Shown: one piece after another, positions 26,216-34,389 of the stretch
Layout of the letters: every line of letters begins with the position of its first letter
Numbering within the stretch: position 1 is the stretch's first letter
Made by a program: the position numbers and the translations under genes
The notes under the pieces: generated by a model
Seen by the model: the letters and a program-made list of their open reading frames with translations, nothing else
Told to the model about the DNA's origin: nothing
The model's database searches: none
Source: Halorussus halophilus
Lineage (GTDB): Archaea; Halobacteriota; Halobacteria; Halobacteriales; Haladaptataceae
DNA: 64,000 nt
Assembly (NCBI RefSeq): GCF_008831545.1
Contig: NZ_CP044523.1
Span: 992,001-1,056,000 of the forward strand
Reading direction: 5' to 3'

Positions 26216-26773
26216 TCAGAATAGATAGAGCATCAGGTAGACGACGATGCCGAGCGAGAACGAGACGAGCCAGAGACTCGCCGCGATTCGCCCGACTCGG
26301 GGGTGGTTCGTCGCGGGCAGTTCAGAGACAGGTCGAGTCAGCGCGAGCAGGAGCACGTAGTACAGCAGTGGGATGCAGACCACCGCCAGCAGGACGTGAA
26401 TCCCGAGGACGGGGTAGTAGACGAACTGCTCGACTACGTCCGGGCCGTCGAACGGCGTCGGGCCTTTCAGCGCGACTCGATAGAGGTACAGCACGAGAAA
26501 CGTGGCGAACAACACGACACCAGCTATCATCCCCGTGCGGTGACGGGCGACGTCTCCCCGTCGAATCGAGCGCCACGCCGCCGCGATGACGCCGATGGCG
26601 ACGACGCTGATGGCAGCGTTGATGTGTGGGATGGCTGCCAGTACGGCGTCTGGAGCGCGGGGAAGCGCACTCGCCGGGACGACTTGGAGCGCGACGGAAA
26701 ACACCAGCGCCAGCGAGACGACGCTGAGGACGCCGGTCAGTGCCGGTACGTGCCGCTTGGCGAACCGTTGCAT
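26216..26773 (-). CDS. DUF420-family membrane protein
   Basis: This 185-residue protein has five hydrophobic segments and family features such as LPHIN-like AIPHINAAISV, RRGDVARHRTGMI, and histidines in YYPVLGIHVLLAV. DUF420 proteins are often linked to terminal oxidase assembly (CtaM/YozB group). No oxidase genes are in this window, so the role is inferred only from family. Confidence 0.8.
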   Translation of the reverse strand: MQRFAKRHVPALTGVLSVVSLALVFSVALQVVPASALPRAPDAVLAAIPHINAAISVVAIGVIAAAWRSIRRGDVARHRTGMIAGVVLFATFLVLYLYRVALKGPTPFDGPDVVEQFVYYPVLGIHVLLAVVCIPLLYYVLLLALTRPVSELPATNHPRVGRIAASLWLVSFSLGIVVYLMLYLF

Positions 26774-26847
26774 AGCGGGTCGTTGGCACGCCGAGAGGAA
26801 AGGTCTGCCGTGTGGCGTCGTACCGCCCGCGCCGAGAAATGAAAGGC

Positions 26848-26858
26848 CTTTTATTTAC
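26848..26858 (+). promoter_or_regulatory. TATA-like box of tRNA-Leu
   Basis: CCTTTTATTTA is centred about 43 nt before the mature tRNA 5' end, giving a short 5' leader of about 15 nt to be removed by RNase P. Confidence 0.5.
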
Positions 26859-26895
26859 CGGCGGGTTACGAGTGAGTGCGAGAAAGACCCAGCGA

Positions 26896-26980
<85 letters not shown>

Positions 26981-26985
26981 TCGCA

Positions 26986-27068
26986 TGCGTGGCTTTGCCA
27001 CGTTACGCCGAGGCGGTGTAACCGCCGAGGACGATGCAGGTGGAGTCCCTTGGGACTGCACCCACGCA
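26986..27068 (+). other. Stem-loop cluster that mimics the tRNA acceptor stem
   Basis: Right after the tRNA, TGCGTGG (26986-26992) can pair with CCACGCA (27062-27068). Its right arm extends to CCCACGCA, identical to the tRNA 3' end. Inside are GGCGGT-GTA-ACCGCC (27012-27026) and a long hairpin with AGTCCC-TT-GGGACT (27044-27057) extended by GGTG/CACC. An alternative hairpin, CGTGGC-TTT-GCCACG (26988-27002), competes with the outer stem. It could act in termination or 3' processing, or be tRNA-derived debris. Confidence 0.5.
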
Positions 27069-27091
27069 AAATTCTACTGAAACAACTTCGA

Positions 27092-27105
27092 CCAGCGAAC
27101 GCTGG
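27092..27105 (-). terminator. Possible terminator hairpin of the 27.1-kb minus-strand gene
   Basis: The palindrome CCAGCG-AA-CGCTGG lies 7 nt past the stop of the hypothetical gene at 27112-27477. On the minus strand it is followed by a T-containing stretch. Confidence 0.35.
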
Positions 27106-27111
27106 TTCGTT

Positions 27112-27477
27112 TCATTCGTACTCGATTGCGACAGTCAGCAGTCCTCCTGCGCACTCGTCGCCGGATACAGACGCGACGCACCCCCGTTCTCCGTCGTGCC
27201 ACTGGTGCCACGGGCCGACGAGCAACTTCGTCGGTTCGCCGTCCACGCGAACCGGAAGTTCTCGGTAGAGTCGCGTTTCGTCGGCGGTGTGCGAGACGGC
27301 CCTCGAAGCGACTACTTCGACCGTCGCGCCAACTCGACAGTGTTCGCGCGTGAGCAAGCCGCGGACGGACTGGTCGTCACTCGGACCAGATTTGCTACGT
27401 TCGTCCGCCCCACGCGCCGCTCGTCGGCGACTGTCGTCGAGTTGCGTCACTACTCGGGAGTCGTCTGGACGCGGCAA
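27112..27477 (-). CDS. Hypothetical protein
   Basis: This is a 121-residue frame. The first 40 residues are Arg/Ser/Asp rich and may be non-coding if translation really starts later (GTG codons near V9-V10). Residues 45-121 look like a beta-rich globular domain (CRVGATVEVVASRAVSH, LPVRVDGEPTKLLVGPWHQW, GGLLTVAIEYE). No family is recognised. It lies between tRNA-Leu and a thioesterase gene transcribed in the same direction. Confidence 0.45.
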   Translation of the reverse strand: MPRPDDSRVVTQLDDSRRRAARGADERSKSGPSDDQSVRGLLTREHCRVGATVEVVASRAVSHTADETRLYRELPVRVDGEPTKLLVGPWHQWHDGERGCVASVSGDECAGGLLTVAIEYE

Positions 27478-27582
27478 AAGCGGTGGCGACGGTTCACCGT
27501 TTCGCGGGTCAATCGCCGAACTGCTCGGCGTCGAACAGTCGCGTCCGAACGAAAACAGTTCACGACCAGTAGAAAGCCGCGA

Positions 27583-27984
27583 TTAAAGCCCTTCGAACGC
27601 TCGAATCTGCTCGCGCCACTGTTCCGGAATCGGCACCGAGGACTCTGTCTCGCGGTCGTAGACGACTTGAATCGTCTCGCCAGTCGCGGCCACCTCGCCG
27701 TTCGCGCGGACCTCGTACTCCATCGGCACGGACGATTCGCCGAGTTCCGGGACGCGGAGTGCGACCGTCACGTCGTCTCCGTGTCGAATCGGTTTCCGGT
27801 AGTCGAGTTCGAGGTGGGCCAGTACGGAATCGACTTCCGACAGCGATTCGGCGAAGACTTCCTCGAAGTACGCCACGCGCGCTTCTTCGAGGTAGGTCGC
27901 GTACACTGCGTTGTTCACGTGCCCCATGCTGTCGATGTCGTTGAATCGCACGTCGATATCTACTGCCAGCGAGTAGTCGGCCAT
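27583..27984 (-). CDS. Hotdog-fold acyl-CoA thioesterase
   Basis: This 133-residue protein of the YbgC/4-hydroxybenzoyl-CoA thioesterase group has the signature VRFNDIDSMGHVNNAVYATYLEEAR near residues 12-36 (in parts), where the Asp and the GHVNN loop form the active site. Helix and strands such as LELDYRKPIRHGDDVTVALRV follow. It hydrolyses acyl-CoA thioesters in the cytoplasm; chain preference is unknown. The ATG at 27984 has a TATA-like AATTAAAC about 27 nt upstream, so the long N-terminal extension of the open frame is rejected. Confidence 0.9.
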   Translation of the reverse strand: MADYSLAVDIDVRFNDIDSMGHVNNAVYATYLEEARVAYFEEVFAESLSEVDSVLAHLELDYRKPIRHGDDVTVALRVPELGESSVPMEYEVRANGEVAATGETIQVVYDRETESSVPIPEQWREQIRAFEGL

Positions 27985-28051
27985 CGCCCGGTAGTTGTGC
28001 GCTCGACAGTTTAATTCCTCAGTTTCCGGTAGCCGTTCGCCACACGCGGAA

Positions 28052-28798
28052 TCAACCGTACGTCTCGTGGAGGTAGTCGTCGAGTTCCCCGACGAGTTCG
28101 GGGTCGTAGGTCCAGAACCCAGAAAACGTGTGTGGCTCACCTTCCTCCGCGAGTAGCGCACACGCTTGCTCGTCCGTCGTTCCCAGTTCGCTCGTCCTGC
28201 CCGTTTCGTTCTCTTTGCTCGCTCGGCCACCGTCGAAGACGACGAACCAGAACGCCCCGATTTCTGGCGTCTCGTCCGTATGTACCGTCACACCGGGTAT
28301 CTCTGGGCTCCAGTCCGGCCGTCCGTAGACGTGCACGTCGAGGCCCTCCTTGTTCGCCAGCAACTCGTAGATTCGTTCCTGTGCGCGCAAGGCCGACAGC
28401 GACTGGAATCCCGTCCGGAGCGTTCCGCGACCGCACCGAAACGCTCGGTCTTCGATTTCTCGGGAAGTGGCCAACATCTGGCGCTTGTCGAACGAGACGA
28501 ACGTCGTGTCCGCGAGCAAGTTCAACAACGCCTGCGTGGCCTCGCTCGGTGCGGTTCCGAAGGTAGTCGGCGGCGCGACGAGTTCCCGAACGGCGTCACC
28601 GCCGACGCTGCCGACGAACTCGCCGTTCTCGCTCACGACGACGAAACCGCCCGACCCATCGTCGGGCAGCGTTTCGTGTTCGACCGTGACGTTTCGCGTC
28701 TCGAAGTGGTCGCCGAGTCGCTCGTACTGCTCGGGCGCGAACACCGTCAGCGTCTTTCGTCGCCGGGCGACTTCCGCGAGAAAGTCCGCGAGTGACAC
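28052..28798 (-). CDS. DICT sensory domain protein
   Basis: This 248-residue protein starts at a GTG (SLADFLAEVARRRKTLTVF) seven bases after the stop of the upstream HTH gene. The N-terminal 90 residues and the later GFQSLSALRAQERIYELLA match the DICT domain, named for its association with diguanylate cyclases and two-component systems. The C-terminal part (GVTVHTDETPEIGAFWFVVFDGG) is the usual second half. Haloarchaeal DICT proteins are commonly paired with a small HTH protein, as here, suggesting a sensor-regulator unit. The ligand is unknown. Confidence 0.85.
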   Translation of the reverse strand: MSLADFLAEVARRRKTLTVFAPEQYERLGDHFETRNVTVEHETLPDDGSGGFVVVSENGEFVGSVGGDAVRELVAPPTTFGTAPSEATQALLNLLADTTFVSFDKRQMLATSREIEDRAFRCGRGTLRTGFQSLSALRAQERIYELLANKEGLDVHVYGRPDWSPEIPGVTVHTDETPEIGAFWFVVFDGGRASKENETGRTSELGTTDEQACALLAEEGEPHTFSGFWTYDPELVGELDDYLHETYG

Positions 28799-28805
28799 TG
28801 CTGTC

Positions 28806-29252
28806 TCACCCCGACTCGTCGTGGAGCGACCGTTCGGCCGTCTGAGCAGACTCGTTTTCCTCCCGCTCGATTTCGAGCGAGAGGTCGAGATACGCCGCGA
28901 GACTCTCGGGGACGCTCTCCAGTCCGATTGTCTTCGTGTCGGAGTCGTAGCCCACGAATCCACACTCGGCAAGTTTCGGTAGGTGTCGATGGTGGAGCGA
29001 GATGGCGACTTCTCGGCGGTATTCCGGCGTCGCTATCTCCGGCGTCGATATCTGGCGTTCGCTCTCGCGGGCGTGTAGCCATCCAGTGAGAACAGTGACC
29101 AACTCCGCGACGGAGACGTTCCCTCGGTCGCGGAGATAGTACAGTACGTGACGGCGATACGGATCCGAGAGGACGTCGAGGAGGGTATCTACCTCGTCTC
29201 GCTGTCGTTCTGCGTTCGATTCGGAGGACTGACCGCTTCCCTCGTTCGTCAT
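28806..29252 (-). CDS. Winged-helix regulator (DUF7344 type)
   Basis: This 148-residue protein has an acidic N-terminal tail (1-20), then an ArsR-like winged helix: DTLLDVLSDPYRRHVLYYLRDRGNVSVAEL (in parts), a second helix HLPKLAECGFVGYD and a wing DTKTIGLE. Short acidic and basic runs end the protein. This is the common haloarchaeal DUF7344 regulator pattern. It is first in an operon with the DICT protein and probably controls its own or nearby genes. Confidence 0.85.
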   Translation of the reverse strand: MTNEGSGQSSESNAERQRDEVDTLLDVLSDPYRRHVLYYLRDRGNVSVAELVTVLTGWLHARESERQISTPEIATPEYRREVAISLHHRHLPKLAECGFVGYDSDTKTIGLESVPESLAAYLDLSLEIEREENESAQTAERSLHDESG

Positions 29253-29393
29253 CGAAATTCCCCAAGAGAACTAATCGACGGGCAGTTATGAGTCTTTGCA
29301 AGGTATTATCTGTCACATGGCGGTGCTCTCTACCACTCGACCCCGCCTCGCGCTACCGCGTAGTTGAAATGTGCCCTCTTCGTAATGCTATCC

Positions 29394-29891
29394 ATGGCTA
29401 AGTATTCGACCGGCGGGTCGTCCGGTTCTAGCGGGGGCGGCGCGTGCGAACTCTGCGGGAAGACCAGCGACTCGCTGACGGCGGCGAACGTTGCGGGCGC
29501 GCAGTTGCAGGTGTGTCCGGACTGTGCGAGTCACAACGATAACGCAAAGACAGACGACGAAGACGCCGAAGAACGCGACCGCAAGCGTCGCGCCGCACAG
29601 AACACGGCGAAGGCCAGCGGCGTCTACGACGACGACTCGACCCACTGGGAAGAGGAGGGGACGAACTACGACGACGACCCCCTACCCTACCTCGTGAGCG
29701 ACTACGGCGACCGATTAGAGGAAGCCAGACAAGACGCCGGACTCCAGCGCGAGGAGTTGGCCGACGAGTTGGACGTGCCCGAAACCGATCTGCTCGCCGT
29801 CGAACAGAGCCGCGCAAATCAGGCCGGCGTCGGCGGCGGCCTCATCAGCGCGCTCGAAGACCGCCTCGACGTGACGCTCGCCGACGAGTGA
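29394..29891 (+). CDS. Zinc-ribbon/HTH protein, aMBF1-like
   Basis: This 165-residue protein has an N-terminal zinc ribbon (CELCGK and CPDC, about residues 16-46), an acidic/basic linker, and a C-terminal Cro-type helix-turn-helix (about 110-165; LEEARQDAGLQREELADELDVPETDL in parts). That is the architecture of archaeal multiprotein bridging factor 1, which binds the small ribosomal subunit, though the sequence is divergent. The ATG at 29394 (MAKYSTGG) is preferred to the upstream ATG at 29364 because that extension is not protein-like. Confidence 0.8.
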   Translation: MAKYSTGGSSGSSGGGACELCGKTSDSLTAANVAGAQLQVCPDCASHNDNAKTDDEDAEERDRKRRAAQNTAKASGVYDDDSTHWEEEGTNYDDDPLPYLVSDYGDRLEEARQDAGLQREELADELDVPETDLLAVEQSRANQAGVGGGLISALEDRLDVTLADE

Positions 29892-29993
29892 CTGCGACAC
29901 TCGCCGACGAGTAACTAATTTCACTCGTTTCGAGGCGGCAAGTACTCGCTTCGCCGTAATGTTATTGACTACTCCTGTGGTGGATACGCCTGT

Positions 29994-30965
29994 ATGGATA
30001 TCGGCGTTCACACTCCACCGCTGTACGGCGAGGAACTCGAAGACGCAGTCGCATATCTCCACGGCATCGGCGTAGACGCCATCGAACCGGGCGTCGGCGG
30101 CTGGCCGGGAGACACGCACATGGACCGCGGGTCGTACCTCGGCGACGAGGACGCCCAAGACGACCTCGCGGCGATGCTCGACGAGTACGAGATGCGCATC
30201 AGTGCGCTGGCGACGCACAACAACCCGCTCCATCCCGACGACGAGCAGGCCGAGCAAGCCGACACGGAACTCCGGGAGGCCATCGAACTCGCGGCCGAAC
30301 TCGACGTGAACAAAGTCACCTGTTTCTCGGGACTGCCCGCTGGCGGGCCGAACGACGAGGTGCCCAACTGGATTACGGCACCGTGGCCGACGGAACATGC
30401 CGAGGCTCACCGCTACCAGTGGGAAGAGGTGGCCATCCCGTACTGGCAGGACCTCGCGGAACACGCCGCAGACCACGGCGTGGACGTGGCCATCGAGATG
30501 CACCCGAACATGCTCGTCTACGAACCGACGGGGATGCTCCGCCTGCGCGAGGCGACCAACGAGCGAATCGGCGCGAACTTCGATCCGAGCCACCTCTACT
30601 GGCAGGACATCGACATCACGGACGCCATCCGACTGCTCGGCGAACACGACGCCATCCACCACTTCCACGCGAAGGACACGAAGGTGTACGAGGCCCAAGC
30701 CCGCCACAAGGGCGTCCTCGATACGACGCCGTACGACGAGGAACAGGACCGCTCGTGGCTGTTCCGCTCGGTGGGGTACGGCCACGGCGAAGAACACTGG
30801 AAGGACATCGTCTCGACGCTTCGCATGGTCGAGTACGACGGCGCGCTCTCTATCGAACACGAGGACTCGCTAACCAGTTCGAGCGAAGGACTGGAGAAAG
30901 CCGTCGCGATGCTCCAGCGCGCCATCTTCCGGGACACGCCCGGTGAGGCGTACTGGGCAGAATAG
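29994..30965 (+). CDS. Sugar phosphate isomerase/epimerase family protein
   Basis: This 323-residue TIM-barrel protein is of the xylose-isomerase-like (AP endonuclease 2) fold. Likely metal ligands lie in IEMHPN (about 165), NFDPSHLYW (about 195), HHFHAKDT (about 222) and SIEHED (near 288). It probably isomerises or epimerises a sugar or inositol-type compound. A Gfo/Idh/MocA oxidoreductase gene lies 820 nt downstream; the two families often cooperate in sugar or inositol catabolism, but here an unrelated gene and a repeat element separate them. Confidence 0.88.
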   Translation: MDIGVHTPPLYGEELEDAVAYLHGIGVDAIEPGVGGWPGDTHMDRGSYLGDEDAQDDLAAMLDEYEMRISALATHNNPLHPDDEQAEQADTELREAIELAAELDVNKVTCFSGLPAGGPNDEVPNWITAPWPTEHAEAHRYQWEEVAIPYWQDLAEHAADHGVDVAIEMHPNMLVYEPTGMLRLREATNERIGANFDPSHLYWQDIDITDAIRLLGEHDAIHHFHAKDTKVYEAQARHKGVLDTTPYDEEQDRSWLFRSVGYGHGEEHWKDIVSTLRMVEYDGALSIEHEDSLTSSSEGLEKAVAMLQRAIFRDTPGEAYWAE

Positions 30966-31030
30966 CGCGTTCGAATCCGACCATCGATTTCGCAGGAGGT
31001 ATTTTCACCTTCGACGCCGATTAGAGCCCT

Positions 31031-31411
31031 ATGGGGGACCTGATTTCGGAGACGTTAGCCGACGAACTGACGAGCGCCTGCCGGACTGCGGTGGGCGACG
31101 AACTGCGTAGCATCACCTACTTCACGGACGAGGGGGAGGAACAAATCTACCTACGCGGCGACCTCGAGTCCGACGCCGACCTCGTGGGCTTCGCCGACAA
31201 CGAACGCCTCGGCTTTCGCTCGCAGTCGGTGTACACACAGACGGAACTCGGCGAACACCGATTCATCATCCGCGTGTTCGACCACGGCTTTCTCACGCGG
31301 GTCATCGTCGGCGACCACGGCGCGTTCGTGACGACCGACGAGATGGCGATGACTCGCTTCGAAGAGCTTGCGAAAACGGTCGAGACGGTACTGAGAGAGC
31401 ATAGCGCGTAG
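31031..31411 (+). CDS. Hypothetical haloarchaeal protein (DUF7522-like)
   Basis: This 126-residue, soluble, acidic alpha/beta protein starts MGDLISETLADELTSACR. A central segment DNERLGFRSQSVYTQTELGEHRFIIRVFDHGFLTRVIVGD (in parts) looks like a curved sheet. Similar stand-alone proteins are widespread in haloarchaea with no assigned function. The family label is from memory and tentative. Confidence 0.65.
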   Translation: MGDLISETLADELTSACRTAVGDELRSITYFTDEGEEQIYLRGDLESDADLVGFADNERLGFRSQSVYTQTELGEHRFIIRVFDHGFLTRVIVGDHGAFVTTDEMAMTRFEELAKTVETVLREHSA

Positions 31412-31450
31412 GATTTGGGAAGTAAACCGTCGCTATTTTCACTACCGACC

Positions 31451-31637
31451 GGCGCGCGCTGGCGAAACCCCGAAGGGTGTTTCGCCGAAGTCGCGTGAGG
31501 GATGAGCATCACAGACTCGGAAAGCGCGCTACGGCGCGCTTTCCGTAGCGAGAAGCGCAGTCGGTTGGGGAGGACGTGGCCGTCGCGGTGCGGAGCGGTG
31601 CTGTGCGGTTTCTCCTTGGTTTCGGGAGTAGCTAGCG
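31451..31637 (+). repeat. L-type hairpin element, copy 1
   Basis: It starts GGCGCGCGCTGGCG, then hairpin 1 (GCGAAAC..GTTTCGC, 31462-31485), GTGAGGGATGAGCA, and hairpin 2, a perfect 12-bp stem (31518-31529 with 31534-31545, loop TACG). The conserved core begins GCAGTCGGTTGGGGAGG at 31557 and ends TCGGGAGTAGCTAGC at 31636. It occupies half of the gap before the Gfo/Idh/MocA gene; an R copy follows that gene in the same orientation. Confidence 0.8.
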
Positions 31638-31785
31638 TTGCTGTGCCAACGACTCTTGAGCAGTCCCCAGTACGAGTTACCCTCTCTGATTGCTCTCTTC
31701 TAGTTCAGGTTCCCGTTCAGCGTATCCCTCGCAAGCAGTACCGCGTTCCTGAAACACTAAGCCGCTCCATAAAGAAAATCCACTT

Positions 31786-32907
31786 ATGACACTCAAAGTC
31801 GGCGTCCTCGGCTACCGATTCATGGGCAAGGCACACGCGAACGCGCTCGCGCGCCTGCCGATGTTCTTCCCGGAGGCACCCGAAGTCGAACGCCACACGC
31901 TCGTCGGCCGAGACGAGGAGGCCCTCGAAGACGCCGCCGAACGACTCGGATTCTCTCACACCAGCACCGACTGGGAAGCCACCATCGAGGAGGTAGACGT
32001 GTTCTACAACCTCGGGCCGAACCACGTCCACGCCGAACCCTCCATCGCGGCACTGGAAGCGGGCGTTCCTGTCCTCTCCGAAAAACCCCTTTCCAACGAC
32101 CTCGAAAGCGCAGAGCGAATGGCCGCGGCCGCCGAATCTGCGGGCGTCCCGACTGCCACGGCGTTCAACTACCGGTTCGTTCCGGCGATTCAGTACGCGA
32201 AGAACCTCATCGACGCGGGCGAACTCGGCGATATTCACCACTTTCGAGGCCAGTACCTCCAAGACTGGCTGGTGGACCCCGAGGCTCCATGGTCGTGGCG
32301 CAACGACGAGGAGATGGCCGGGAGCGGCGCGCTCGGGGACCTCGGCGCGCACACCATCGACCTCGCGCGCTTCCTCGTCGGCGAAGTAGAGCGCGTCTCT
32401 GGCCACCTACAGACCTTCGTAGACGAGCGCCCGGTAGAAGGGAGCGAGGACGAGAGCGGCGAGACTGAAACCCGACCGGTCACCGTGGACGACGCCTACT
32501 CCGCGCAGGCAGAACTGGCGGGCGGCGTGATGGGCACCTTCGAAGCCTCGCGGTTCGCCAACGGACACAAGAACGACCACACTATCGAGATTCACGGCTC
32601 CGAGGGCAGTCTGAAGTTCTCGCTCGAACGACTGAACGAACTCGAAGTCCTGCGCGACGACAACCGCGGCTACGAGACGATTCTGGTCACCGACGAGAGC
32701 GACCCTTACATCGGCCACTGGTGGCCGCCGGGCCACGTCGTCGGGTGGGAACACACCTTCGTCCACGAGAACTTCGAGTTCTTGAGTGCAGTTGAATCGG
32801 GAGACACTGCGTATCAGCCGGACTTCGCGGACGGCCTCGAAGTTCAGCGCGTCCTTGACGCCATCGAGGAGAGCGACGAGCGTGGTGAATGGGTAGATGT
32901 GGAATAA
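31786..32907 (+). CDS. Gfo/Idh/MocA-family oxidoreductase
   Basis: This 373-residue NAD(P)-dependent sugar or inositol dehydrogenase-like enzyme has an N-terminal Rossmann fold with VGVLGYRFMGKAHANAL (glycine motif G-x-G-x-x-G modified to GYRFMG). The family motif EKP appears in LSEKPLSND (about residue 100). A C-terminal dimer domain contains GALGDLGAHTIDLARFLVG, which supplies the catalytic histidine region. Substrate is unknown. The gene is bracketed by an L element upstream and an R element downstream, both in its own orientation. Confidence 0.9.
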   Translation: MTLKVGVLGYRFMGKAHANALARLPMFFPEAPEVERHTLVGRDEEALEDAAERLGFSHTSTDWEATIEEVDVFYNLGPNHVHAEPSIAALEAGVPVLSEKPLSNDLESAERMAAAAESAGVPTATAFNYRFVPAIQYAKNLIDAGELGDIHHFRGQYLQDWLVDPEAPWSWRNDEEMAGSGALGDLGAHTIDLARFLVGEVERVSGHLQTFVDERPVEGSEDESGETETRPVTVDDAYSAQAELAGGVMGTFEASRFANGHKNDHTIEIHGSEGSLKFSLERLNELEVLRDDNRGYETILVTDESDPYIGHWWPPGHVVGWEHTFVHENFEFLSAVESGDTAYQPDFADGLEVQRVLDAIEESDERGEWVDVE

Positions 32908-32963
32908 GAGTAGGATTGAAGACCTCTACTGACTCATTTCGGACCGACAGCGTTACCTCTGCT

Positions 32964-33090
32964 GCTTCTTCGAAAGCCCCGGCGCGCTCGCGGTCGCTCT
33001 GTTGACGCGAGCGCGCCGCCCCTTTCATTCCCACCCTGTAGAATGGTTAGTCGGGCGGTTTCGGTGGTAGGTCTCGCTGGCCGATACTGC
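32964..33090 (+). repeat. R-type hairpin element, copy 2
   Basis: It starts CTTCTTCGAAAGCCCCG. GGCGCGCTCGCG (32981-32992) pairs perfectly with CGCGAGCGCGCC (33006-33017) over a 13-nt loop, and the hallmark CCCCTTTCATTCCCACCC follows. Further similarity to the other copies runs to about 33090. It is the most compact R copy, with no internal hairpins, and sits 56 nt after the oxidoreductase gene. Confidence 0.8.
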
Positions 33091-33168
33091 GGGTTGCTAT
33101 CGTCGCTCACTCTTCTTCAATGCGTTTAGCAACTCTTTTAAACGACCACTGGCTTCCGGCGAACGAGA

Positions 33169-33390
33169 ATGCCCCTACGTTGTGAGAAGCCGGGGTGTCG
33201 CTGGACGGCTATCGCCCCCTCGTCCGCGGCGGCCCGCGAGCAGTACCGCGAACACTTGAAAGACGAACACACCACCGAAGTAGACGCCGAGATTCCGGAG
33301 GGAATGGTGCAGGTGAAAGTAGACGGTGAGTGGAAGACGATGACGCCCGAGGAGGCGAAATCCTTCCACGAGGACGGCCACGGCGACTAG
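33169..33390 (+). CDS. Small C2H2-like zinc-finger protein
   Basis: This 73-residue protein has a Cys-x4-Cys pair near the N-terminus (CEKPGC) and two histidines in REHLKDEH about 25 residues later, forming a C2H2-like finger of the kind common in haloarchaeal small proteins. The rest is an acidic tail with VQVKVDGEWKTMTPEEAKSF. Nucleic-acid or protein binding is possible; nothing more specific can be said. Confidence 0.7.
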   Translation: MPLRCEKPGCRWTAIAPSSAAAREQYREHLKDEHTTEVDAEIPEGMVQVKVDGEWKTMTPEEAKSFHEDGHGD

Positions 33391-33402
33391 CTTTCTTCTA
33401 CG

Positions 33403-34254
33403 TTACAGTTCCCGAACGCCCTCGTCGGTGACGATGGTGTCGAGCAGTCGCGTCGGCGTCGCGTCGTAGGCCGGGTTCTCCACGGAGAATCCTTCAGCGG
33501 GTTCCCGGATAACTTCGCTTCCCGACCGGAAGTCGTTCTCGAAGCGGAATCCTTCGGCGACGAGTTTCGCCGAGGAACCGACGACGGTGACTGGAACGTC
33601 TACTTCCTCGGCAGTCGCGGCCAGCGGGAAGGTGCCGACTCGGTTGTAGAGGGTGTCATCGACCACGCAGTCCATGCCGAGGAAGACGCGGTCGCACTCC
33701 GGAAGGTAGTGGCCGCACGCCCCGTCTACGACGAGGTGGGCGTTCACGCGGTCCATCTCCGCCAGCACGCGGGCGGTCTTGCGACCGAGGTAGCGCGGCC
33801 GTGCCTCCGAGACGTACACCTCTAAGAACGTCCCGTCGCTGACTGCTTGCTCGATGGCTTCCAGCACCGTCGAGGAGTAGTCGTGCGTGAAGATGGTCAT
33901 CCCATCTTCGAAGTACTCGACGGCGTTGTCCGCGGCCTTTCGCTTGGCAGTTTCGACCTGCTGGACGACCTCTTCGATGGCGCGTTCGAGTTCCTCCTTC
34001 GCCTCCGGAACCGTCTCCGCCTCGGCGTCGGTGACCATCGAAGCGATGGCGCGCTGGGTCGTCACCAGCGACGCGTGGGAGGGGTTCGCACGTCGGAGCG
34101 CGGAAGAGTTGCGTTCGAGTGCACGTTCGAACTCCTCGACGGAGGCGAACTCGCGTTCGAGCAAGTCGGCGAGCGCGCGGGCGGCCTTCACCGCGACGAC
34201 GGAGGAGCTATGAGTCTGCATCTCTCGAATCTCCTCGACCGTCTCGTCTATCAT
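33403..34254 (-). CDS. eIF2B/ribose-1,5-bisphosphate isomerase-like protein
   Basis: This 283-residue protein has a helical N-terminus (MIDETVEEIREMQTHSSSVVAVKAARAL in parts) and the eIF2B-family core: FTHDYSSTVLEAIEQ, VYVSEARPRYLGRKTARVL, FLGMDCVVDDTLYNRVGTFPLAATA, PVTVVGSSAKL. Haloarchaeal members are annotated either as eIF2B-like or as ribose-1,5-bisphosphate isomerase relatives of the AMP pathway. The GMD segment and the VGT-containing loop are conserved, so isomerase activity is possible. The ATG at 34254 is favoured over the one at 34281. Confidence 0.82.
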   Translation of the reverse strand: MIDETVEEIREMQTHSSSVVAVKAARALADLLEREFASVEEFERALERNSSALRRANPSHASLVTTQRAIASMVTDAEAETVPEAKEELERAIEEVVQQVETAKRKAADNAVEYFEDGMTIFTHDYSSTVLEAIEQAVSDGTFLEVYVSEARPRYLGRKTARVLAEMDRVNAHLVVDGACGHYLPECDRVFLGMDCVVDDTLYNRVGTFPLAATAEEVDVPVTVVGSSAKLVAEGFRFENDFRSGSEVIREPAEGFSVENPAYDATPTRLLDTIVTDEGVREL

Positions 34255-34389
34255 ACCAAAGTGCTCTCCCGGACGGGCCAAAGGTTTTGCTCATCGAGCA
34301 GTGGCCACGAGACCGTGCTACCTGTTCCTGCGGCTGGACTTGTTCGGGCGGCCGGGGTGGATAAGTAGCTGTAGCTCGAAGTGCTAACA

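Noticed and set aside
27034-28014. 326-residue plus-strand frame after tRNA-Leu
   Set aside because: Its second half is antisense to a clear thioesterase gene and its first half overlaps tRNA-downstream hairpins; the sequence is arginine-rich and not protein-like.
31451-33090. Insertion sequence with terminal inverted repeats enclosing the oxidoreductase gene
   Set aside because: L and R are not inverted copies of each other, there is no transposase frame, and no target duplication is evident at the outer edges.
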